This document shows, one piece after another, positions 6,533 to 11,947 of a stretch of 21,694 nucleotides of DNA (its first letter is position 1; each line of letters starts with the position of its first letter). The stretch covers positions 1-21,694 of the forward strand of contig DIDP01000046.1 of NCBI GenBank assembly GCA_002418205.1, written 5' to 3'. The notes beneath the pieces were generated by a model, which saw only the letters and a list, made by a program, of their open reading frames with translations, had not been told where the DNA came from and did not search any database. This DNA is from Anaerolineales bacterium UBA5797 (lineage in GTDB: Bacteria > Chloroflexota > Anaerolineae > Anaerolineales > Villigracilaceae). A program made the position numbers and the translations under genes.

Positions 6533-7483
6533 ATGACCCTACTCGACTACCGAATCACACAATCGAACACGATTCCCCTGGATGGGCTCGCCTCTCATGT
6601 GGGGAATACGCCTCTGCTTCCGCTTCGCCGACTCAGCCGGAGCCTGTCTCCGCGTGTACAGGTTTTTGCCAAGGCTGAATGGTTTAACCCGGGCGGCTCC
6701 GTCAAGGACCGGCCCGCGCTCAATATCATCCAGACCGCCCTCGCGAACGGCGATCTCGTGGACGGCAAACGCCTGCTCGACTCGACCTCCGGCAATATGG
6801 GCATTTCCTACGCCACGTTCGGCGCGGCGCTGGGAATCCCGGTTACGATCGTCATCCCTGCCAACGCCAGCCCGGAGCGGATGGCGATCCTCAAATCCCT
6901 GGGCGCGGAATTGGTGTTGACCGATCCGCTCGAGGGTTCAGACGGTGCGATCCTCAAGGCGCGTGAATTGGCTGAAGAGCAACCCAGCCGGTATTGGTAT
7001 GCCAATCAATACAATAATCCCGCCAATTGGGAGGCGCACTACAAATCCACGGGGCCGGAGATCGTCTACCAGGCCAACGCACAGGTGACTCACTTTGTTG
7101 CCGGTCTTGGTACCTCCGGCACGTTGACCGGGACCGGTCGTTACCTGCGTGAACACATACCGGGCGTGAAGATCATCTCCTTCCAGCCCGATGCACCTTT
7201 CCACGGACTCGAAGGACTCAAGCATATGCCCAGCGCGATCAAGCCCGGGATCTATGATGAGTCTCTGGCGGGGAGCAATTTCGAGGTCCAGACCGAAGCG
7301 GCGCATGAGATGGTGAAAAGGCTGGCGCGCGAGGAAGGTCTGTTCGTGGGGATTTCGTCCGGCGCGGCGGCAGTCGTTGCGTTACGTGTAGCCAGTCAAC
7401 TGGAAGAGGGCGTCGTTGTAACGGTCTTCCCGGACGCTGGCTATAAATATTTGAGCGACAAATCCTTGTGGGAGTCGAAGTGA
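6533..7483 (+). CDS. cysM: CysM-type PLP-dependent cysteine synthase
   Basis: A 316-residue fold-type II PLP enzyme. PLP-binding Lys58 is in GGSVKDR, the substrate loop is TSGNMGIS (85-92), and the phosphate-binding glycine loop is GLGTSGTLTGTGRYLREH. The GLGTSGTLTGTGR stretch and overall layout resemble mycobacterial CysM, which adds a CysO thiocarboxylate to O-phosphoserine. The adjacent carrier and JAMM genes support that chemistry, but the choice of O-acetylserine or O-phosphoserine is not settled by sequence. I choose the ATG at 6533: an in-frame GTG at 6470 would place the N-terminus across the attenuator hairpin and add an unconserved stretch. GGA seven bases upstream is a weak ribosome-binding site. 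The stop overlaps the JAMM start as TGATG, indicating tight coupling. Confidence 0.9.
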   Translation: MTLLDYRITQSNTIPLDGLASHVGNTPLLPLRRLSRSLSPRVQVFAKAEWFNPGGSVKDRPALNIIQTALANGDLVDGKRLLDSTSGNMGISYATFGAALGIPVTIVIPANASPERMAILKSLGAELVLTDPLEGSDGAILKARELAEEQPSRYWYANQYNNPANWEAHYKSTGPEIVYQANAQVTHFVAGLGTSGTLTGTGRYLREHIPGVKIISFQPDAPFHGLEGLKHMPSAIKPGIYDESLAGSNFEVQTEAAHEMVKRLAREEGLFVGISSGAAAVVALRVASQLEEGVVVTVFPDAGYKYLSDKSLWESK

Positions 7484-7893
7484 TGTTGTCAGTGCCGAAG
7501 CGGCTGGTCGAGCAGATCAGCGCGCATGTCGAGAGTGCCTACCCGGAGGAGGGCGCGGGTTTTTTGCTGGGCGGGGATGGGGAGGTGACGGAAATCTTCC
7601 CGCTTCCAAACGCGCGCGAGGACGAGGCGCGTCACAACCGCTATTTGATCACGCCCGAGGACTATATGAAGGCTGAGATGAAGGCGGCAGACCTGGGCGT
7701 GGATCTGATCGGAGTCTTCCACTCCCATCCCGATTGCCCGAACGTCCCCTCCGAATATGACCGCGAATGGGCGCAGCCGTTTTTCTCGTATCTCATCACG
7801 CGCGTGGACGAGGGCAAAGCAGTCGGTCACCGTTCATGGAAATTGATGGAAGACCGCTCGAAATATGATGAGGAAGAAATAACCATAAAGTAA
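7483..7893 (+). CDS. JAMM/MPN+ metallopeptidase, Mec-like
   Basis: A 136-residue JAMM domain protein with the complete zinc signature H80-S-H82-x7-S90-x2-D93 and the upstream Glu in YPEEGAGFLLG (20-30). In the mycobacterial pathway the homologue Mec releases cysteine from the CysO-Cys adduct; related JAMM enzymes trim C-terminal residues from ThiS/MoaD-like pro-carriers to expose Gly-Gly. Both roles are plausible here because one carrier in this cluster ends in Gly-Gly and the other extends beyond it. The ATG at 7483 overlaps the cysM stop (TGATG) and has GGGAG eight bases upstream; an in-frame GTG at 7468 lies within cysM and is less likely. Confidence 0.88.
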   Translation: MLSVPKRLVEQISAHVESAYPEEGAGFLLGGDGEVTEIFPLPNAREDEARHNRYLITPEDYMKAEMKAADLGVDLIGVFHSHPDCPNVPSEYDREWAQPFFSYLITRVDEGKAVGHRSWKLMEDRSKYDEEEITIK

Positions 7894-7914
7894 TCTTAAC
7901 GAGGAGAATAAAAA

Positions 7915-8151
7915 ATGGACGTTGTGAAAGAAGATCAGGTATTGGATTGCAGCGGGTTGTTGTGTCCGATGCCGATCGTGAAAACGAGCAAGGCGATCAA
8001 GGAAATGCAATCCGGGCAGATTTTGAAAGTCATCGCTACCGACGCGGGGTATCCGCCGGATGTCGAAGCGTGGAGCCGCCAGACCGGCAACCCGGTGCTC
8101 GATTCGATGGCGGAGGGCGGCAGGTTCATTGTCTTTTTGCAGAAATCATGA
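7915..8151 (+). CDS. tusA: TusA-family sulfurtransferase
   Basis: A 78-residue TusA/SirA-fold protein. Cys17 in the LLCPMPIVKT segment (CPxP motif) is the residue that carries persulfide sulfur in this family. The C-terminal VEAWSRQTGN segment matches the family's conserved helix. AGGAG precedes the ATG. It sits between the JAMM and DsrE genes and directly precedes the latter, so it probably relays sulfur into the carrier-protein pathway rather than serving only tRNA thiolation. TusA proteins take several roles, so the symbol marks the family. Confidence 0.88.
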   Translation: MDVVKEDQVLDCSGLLCPMPIVKTSKAIKEMQSGQILKVIATDAGYPPDVEAWSRQTGNPVLDSMAEGGRFIVFLQKS

Positions 8152-8163
8152 TGGAGGCTTCAC

Positions 8164-8688
8164 ATGTCGAAATCTGACCCGAATGCCCCAAAGCGGCTTG
8201 CCCTGATCTCCAGCAAAGGAACGCTGGATTGGGCGTATCCGCCTTTCATCCTTGCCACAGCGGCGGGAGCGATGGGCTGGGAGGTGGGCGTCTTCTTTAC
8301 CTTTTATGGTTTGACCCTGCTCAAGCCCAGACTGACCGCGGCGGTCTCTCCGCTCGGCAACCCAGCCATGCCGATGAAGATGCCGTTCGGTCCCGACGAG
8401 TTCCAGAACATCGACTGGCCCATGCCCAACCTGCTCATGGCAAACGTGCCCGGTTTTGAAACTGTTGCGACAAACCTCATGAAACAGACTTTCAAAAACA
8501 AGGGCGTCGCTTCGGTCGAGGAACTGCGTGACATGGCGATCGAGCTGGATGTACGTCTGATCGGCTGCCAGATGACGATGGATGTCTTTGGCTTCAAACG
8601 CGAGGATTTCATTCCGCAGGCTGAGATCGGCGGCGCGGCGACCTTCCTTGAATATACCGCCGATGCCGATGTACAATTGTTTATATAG
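8164..8688 (+). CDS. DsrE/DsrF-family (DsrE2-like) sulfur-relay protein
   Basis: A 174-residue protein of the DsrE2-like group. The C-terminal half contains RLIGCQMTMDVFGFKRED (131-148), in which Cys135 is the predicted sulfur-binding cysteine in a C-x-M-x-M context. The N-terminal KRLALISSKGTLDWAYPPF resembles the start of the DsrE fold. No convincing transmembrane helix is present, although 27-50 is fairly hydrophobic. GGAGG lies five bases before the ATG, which is 12 bases after tusA. TusA-DsrE pairs form sulfur-transfer modules in sulfur oxidisers; here no dsr, sox or hdr gene is nearby, so a donor role for the cysteine pathway is the simpler reading. Confidence 0.82.
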   Translation: MSKSDPNAPKRLALISSKGTLDWAYPPFILATAAGAMGWEVGVFFTFYGLTLLKPRLTAAVSPLGNPAMPMKMPFGPDEFQNIDWPMPNLLMANVPGFETVATNLMKQTFKNKGVASVEELRDMAIELDVRLIGCQMTMDVFGFKREDFIPQAEIGGAATFLEYTADADVQLFI

Positions 8689-8695
8689 CTTTTCC

Positions 8696-8795
8696 GTCAT
8701 TGCGAGGGCGCTTTTGCTCTCTGCCCGAAGCAATCCCTCCTGTAATGATAGGATTGCTTCGCCGCCCAAAGGCAACAGCGGCGGCTCGCAATGAC
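8696..8795. repeat. REP-like composite palindrome, family B
   Basis: The outer arms GTCATTGCGAG (8696-8706) and CTCGCAATGAC (8785-8795) are perfectly complementary. Within them is a second perfect 11-bp inverted repeat, CGAAGCAATCC (8726-8736) and GGATTGCTTCG (8751-8761). The nested structure fills the gap between the DsrE gene and the second carrier gene. It resembles dispersed intergenic palindromes of the GTCATTGCGAG...GAAGCAATC type seen in many bacterial genomes. It carries no coding sequence; an ATG at its right end (8791) is a chance start. Confidence 0.75.
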
Positions 8796-8829
8796 AGATA
8801 AAAAACGAAATGAGAGAATAATAGAGACC

Positions 8830-9129
8830 ATGACCACATTGAGAATCCCAACCCCGTTGCGCACCTACACCGGCGGCAACAGCGAAGTGACCGTTACGGG
8901 CGGGAAAATGTCCGAAGCCATGAACGACCTGACGACCCAATTCCCCGCCATCAGACCTCACTTGTTCAACGAGGCCGGGGAGCTGCGTCCGTTTGTCAAT
9001 TTGTTCGTCGGCGAGAGCAATATCCGTGACCTGCAGGGACTGGAAACGCCCATCAAGGGTGACGACAAGATCTTGCTGATCCCGTCCATTGCGGGAGGTG
9101 GTTTCGATACGGCGGCGATGGTTGAGTAG
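8830..9129 (+). CDS. CysO-like sulfur-carrier protein with C-terminal extension beyond Gly-Gly
   Basis: A 99-residue MoaD/CysO-like carrier. TLRIPTPLRTYTGG (3-16), FVNLFVGESNIRDLQG and the terminal ILLIPSIAGG resemble mycobacterial CysO, which ends in AVAGG. Unlike a mature carrier it does not end at the diglycine: GFDTAAMVE follows, and those codons and the TAG stop lie inside a palindromic repeat (9097-9170). To be thiocarboxylated the tail would have to be removed, and the JAMM peptidase of the same cluster is the obvious candidate. Otherwise the protein may be inactive and the carrier at 6013 does the work. I choose the ATG at 8830; an in-frame ATG at 8791 is inside another repeat and would add MTDKKRNERIIET. 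The ribosome-binding site is weak. Confidence 0.85.
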   Translation: MTTLRIPTPLRTYTGGNSEVTVTGGKMSEAMNDLTTQFPAIRPHLFNEAGELRPFVNLFVGESNIRDLQGLETPIKGDDKILLIPSIAGGGFDTAAMVE

Positions 9130-9170
9130 GGCGAAGCCTGTATCGAAACCACGCCGCCTACTCAACCACC
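9097..9170. repeat. REP-like palindrome, family C, overlapping a coding 3' end
   Basis: GTGGTTTCGATAC (9098-9110) is perfectly complementary to GTATCGAAACCAC (9140-9152). GGTTGAGTAG (9120-9129) is complementary to CTACTCAACC (9158-9167), and GGCGGC (9111-9116) to GCCGCC (9153-9158). The element is bounded by GGTGG on the left and CCACC on the right. It starts within the second Gly codon of the carrier's diglycine and provides the downstream codons and stop. Its inner modules are arranged so that two pairings overlap, suggesting two fused units. Confidence 0.75.
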
Positions 9171-9183
9171 GAAAAGGAAAACT

Positions 9184-10338
9184 ATGATCGAAGAACTTAC
9201 CCACGAACAGATCCTTCGTTACTCGCGCCATCTGCTCATGCCGGAAGTCGGTTTGCAGGGACAGATCAAACTCAAGAACTCCTCCGCCCTCGTCATCGGC
9301 ACGGGCGGACTCGGCTCGCCGGTCGCGCTCTACCTCGCCGCGGCAGGGATTGGTCGCATCGGGCTGGTGGACTACGATATCGTCGATTCTTCCAACCTCC
9401 AGCGGCAGGTGATTCACGGCACATCCACGGTTGGGAAACTCAAAGTGGAGAGCGCCCGCGACCGTCTCACCGACTTGAATCCCGATATTCAAGTTGACAT
9501 TTACAACGAACCGTTCACATCCGAGAACGCGATGCGTATTGCGAAAGACTACGACATCCTCATTGACGGAACTGACAACTTCCCCACCCGCTACCTCACC
9601 AACGACGTTGCCGTCTTCCTTGGCAAGCCGAACATCTACGGCTCCATCTTCCGCTTCGACGGTCAGGTGAGCGTATTTTACGCCAAGGATGGCCCGTGCT
9701 ATCGCTGTCTCTTCCCTGAGCCGCCTCCGCCGGGGCTGGTCCCTTCGTGCGCAGAGGGCGGCGTGCTGGGCGTTCTGCCCGGTACCGTTGGCACGCTCCA
9801 GGCCACTGAAGCCATCAAGGTCCTGCTCGGCATCGGAACGCCTCTCATTGGCAGACTGCTTCTATACAATGCGCTCGACATGAGCTTTGACTTTGTCACG
9901 CTCAAGAAGAATCCCAACTGTCGCGTATGCGGACCGAACGCTGACATCAAGGAATTGATCGATTACGAGGAATTCTGCGGAGTCCCCGGTCATCATGCGG
10001 ATGACACGTCCGCGGGCGCAAACTGGGACATCACCGCGCAGGAACTGAAAGAACGCCTCACGCGTGACCCGAACCTACTCCTGCTCGATGTGCGTGAACC
10101 TCACGAATTGCAGATCTCTGCCATCAAAGGCGCGAAGAACATCCCCCTCGGCGAGGTCGCCCAACGCATGTCCGAACTGGATTCAGCCGAGGAAATGGTT
10201 GTTTTCTGCAAACGCGGATCACGGTCCGCGCGGGCGATCGAGATCCTGTCCAGTGCGGGGTTCAAGAAAATGAAGAACCTGAAAGGCGGAATCAACGCCT
10301 GGGCTGAGGAAGTGGATAAAAGCCTGCCGTTATATTAG
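9184..10338 (+). CDS. moeB: MoeB/ThiF-type E1-like adenylyltransferase fused to a rhodanese domain
   Basis: A 384-residue, two-domain protein. Residues 1-250 form the E1-like domain: nucleotide loop GTGGLGS (39-45), zinc pairs C172-x2-C175 and C246-x2-C249, and Cys189 in VPSCAEGGVLG at the E1 cysteine position. Residues 280-384 are a rhodanese domain with DVREPHE and active-site loop CKRGSR starting at Cys342, the persulfide-bearing residue. It would adenylate the C-terminal glycine of a carrier and pass sulfur from its rhodanese to make the thiocarboxylate. It lies 54 bases after the extended carrier gene, separated by part of a repeat, with AAGGA before the ATG. MoeZ/MoeB proteins with this layout serve cysteine or molybdopterin carriers; the neighbours favour cysteine. 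A strong terminator follows. Confidence 0.92.
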   Translation: MIEELTHEQILRYSRHLLMPEVGLQGQIKLKNSSALVIGTGGLGSPVALYLAAAGIGRIGLVDYDIVDSSNLQRQVIHGTSTVGKLKVESARDRLTDLNPDIQVDIYNEPFTSENAMRIAKDYDILIDGTDNFPTRYLTNDVAVFLGKPNIYGSIFRFDGQVSVFYAKDGPCYRCLFPEPPPPGLVPSCAEGGVLGVLPGTVGTLQATEAIKVLLGIGTPLIGRLLLYNALDMSFDFVTLKKNPNCRVCGPNADIKELIDYEEFCGVPGHHADDTSAGANWDITAQELKERLTRDPNLLLLDVREPHELQISAIKGAKNIPLGEVAQRMSELDSAEEMVVFCKRGSRSARAIEILSSAGFKKMKNLKGGINAWAEEVDKSLPLY

Positions 10339-10345
10339 GGAACAA

Positions 10346-10382
10346 GAACTCCGAGTTTTCCAAAAACTCGGAGTTCTGTTTT
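10346..10382 (+). terminator. Intrinsic terminator after the E1-rhodanese gene
   Basis: A perfect 14-bp stem, GAACTCCGAGTTTT (10346-10359) with AAAACTCGGAGTTC (10363-10376), has a three-base loop and is followed by TGTTTTA. It separates the sulfur-carrier operon from the next synthase gene, so the latter needs its own promoter. A TAAAAT at 10393-10398 is a possible -10 but has no good -35. Confidence 0.9.
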
Positions 10383-10425
10383 ATTGATACGGTAAAATAC
10401 TTCTACTTTCACCAAAGGAGAGAGC

Positions 10426-11835
10426 ATGGGACTGCCAGTATCTTCGGAAAAGCGTGTCTACGACAACGTATTGGGAGCGATGGGGAATACGCCGCTGGTG
10501 CGGCTGAAACGGATCGGGCGCGATCTGCCCTGTCCACTGTATGCAAAACTGGAGTTGATGAACCCGGGCGGCTCGGTCAAGGATCGGGTGGGAGCCTTCA
10601 TCATCGAGCAGGCTGAAAAACGTGGCGAACTGAAGCCGGGTGGAACCATCGTCGAGGCGACGAGCGGGAATACGGGGGTCGGTCTTGCCATTGCCGCGGC
10701 GCTCAAGGGTTACAAGACCATCTTCGTCATGCCCGACAAGATGAGCAACGAAAAGATTTTGCTCCTACGCGCCTATGGGGCAAAGGTGGTCATCACGCCA
10801 ACTGCGGTCGAGCCGGATGACCCGCGCTCTTACTACGAAGTGGCTAAGAAGTTTGCGCGCGAAACCCCGAACGCGATTTTGGCAAACCAATATCACAACC
10901 CCGATAACCCGAAAACGCATGAGTTGAGTACAGGCCCTGAGATCTGGGAGCAGACCGAAGGGCGCGTGACCGATGTCATCATCGGCATGGGAACGGGAGG
11001 GACGATCTCGGGCATCGGGCGGTATCTCAAATCCAAAAATCCGAACATCAAGATCGTGGGTGTGGATATTGAAGGTTCGATCCTCACAGAGATCTGGCAG
11101 AACAAAGGCAAGATCCCCGAAGGCGCGTACCCGAAGACATATAAAGTGGAAGGCATCGGCGAAGATTTCCTGCCATCCGCCACCGATCTCTCGGTGATCG
11201 ATGCCATTGAACGCGCCGGTGACAGGGAATCATTTTTATGGGCGCGTCAACTTGTGCGGCAGGAGGGTATCTTTGCGGGTGGTTCGTCGGGGTCAGCGAT
11301 TGCGGGCGCCCTCAAATATTGTCGCCGCCTTACGCCCGAGCGTTTGGCGGTTGTGATTCTCCCTGATTCAGGCTCACGCTATCTTTCAAAATTCTACGAC
11401 GACAAATGGATGCGCGAGTTTGGCTTCCTCTCGATGGAGTTCGGCGAGACCGCTCTCGGCGACCTTTTGATCGCCAAGCCCGATAAAACGTTGTACATGG
11501 CGAAACTTGGCGATTCCATGCGGAAGGTGGTATCGGTCATGCACGAACACGCCATCTCGCAAATGCCCGTCGTCGGTGAGGATGGCGCGTTGGTTGGCTT
11601 GATCGAGGAGGTGGATCTGTTGAACCACATGCTCGAAGAACATGCCCACACGCAGGAGGAACCGATCGATCCGCTCGTGCAAAATGCCAGCGCGGTCTTT
11701 CCCAGCGACACGTCCCTCGAAGAAGCCATGGATGCTTTGAAATCGGGTCTTGCCTTGCTCGTTGTGGAGGATAGCAGGCCGATCGGCATCCTGACCAAGA
11801 TCGATGTGTTGGATTATGTGGCAGGGAAGATATAA
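10426..11835 (+). CDS. Cystathionine beta-synthase-like PLP enzyme with C-terminal CBS-domain pair
   Basis: A 469-residue protein. Residues 1-335 form a fold-type II PLP domain with Lys52 in GGSVKDR, TSGNTGVG and GMGTGGTISG. Residues 345-469 hold two CBS motifs (MRKVVSVMHEHAISQMPVV and the ILTKIDVLDYV end), a regulatory module that commonly binds adenine nucleotides or S-adenosylmethionine. This layout is that of bacterial and eukaryotic cystathionine beta-synthases, which condense serine or an activated serine with homocysteine; some act as O-acetylserine-dependent cysteine synthases. With the CysM-type enzyme nearby, this one may handle homocysteine (reverse transsulfuration) instead. No cystathionine gamma-lyase gene is in the window. 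AGGAG lies six bases before the ATG. A hairpin follows the gene. Confidence 0.88.
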   Translation: MGLPVSSEKRVYDNVLGAMGNTPLVRLKRIGRDLPCPLYAKLELMNPGGSVKDRVGAFIIEQAEKRGELKPGGTIVEATSGNTGVGLAIAAALKGYKTIFVMPDKMSNEKILLLRAYGAKVVITPTAVEPDDPRSYYEVAKKFARETPNAILANQYHNPDNPKTHELSTGPEIWEQTEGRVTDVIIGMGTGGTISGIGRYLKSKNPNIKIVGVDIEGSILTEIWQNKGKIPEGAYPKTYKVEGIGEDFLPSATDLSVIDAIERAGDRESFLWARQLVRQEGIFAGGSSGSAIAGALKYCRRLTPERLAVVILPDSGSRYLSKFYDDKWMREFGFLSMEFGETALGDLLIAKPDKTLYMAKLGDSMRKVVSVMHEHAISQMPVVGEDGALVGLIEEVDLLNHMLEEHAHTQEEPIDPLVQNASAVFPSDTSLEEAMDALKSGLALLVVEDSRPIGILTKIDVLDYVAGKI

Positions 11836-11895
11836 CCCCCGCTTCCCTCCGGGCTGGCAGCTGATTCCATTTCCCTTACTTTATCTCCCCGAATC

Positions 11896-11928
11896 AAAAA
11901 GTGGACACACGAATGTGTGCCCACTTTT
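11896..11928. terminator. Bidirectional terminator between convergent genes
   Basis: AAAAAGTGGACACAC (11896-11910) and GTGTGCCCACTTTT (11915-11928) form a stem with one A/C mismatch and a GAAT loop. It is flanked by A-runs on the left and T-runs on the right, so it can end transcription from both the CBS-domain synthase (plus) and the dikinase (minus). Confidence 0.8.
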
Positions 11929-11947
11929 CAGCCTGCGTTATCCTACT

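Noticed and set aside
8791..8829. Earlier ATG start for carrier 2
   Set aside because: It is inside the family B repeat and adds 13 residues not expected in CysO/MoaD proteins.
8830..9129. Treating carrier 2 as a pseudogene
   Set aside because: The frame is intact through Gly-Gly, and a peptidase able to remove a tail is encoded in the same cluster, so loss of function is only one possibility.
8146..9492. A 448-codon open frame on the minus strand across DsrE, carrier 2 and part of the E1 gene
   Set aside because: It spans two palindromic repeats and three convincing plus-strand genes and has no recognisable motif.
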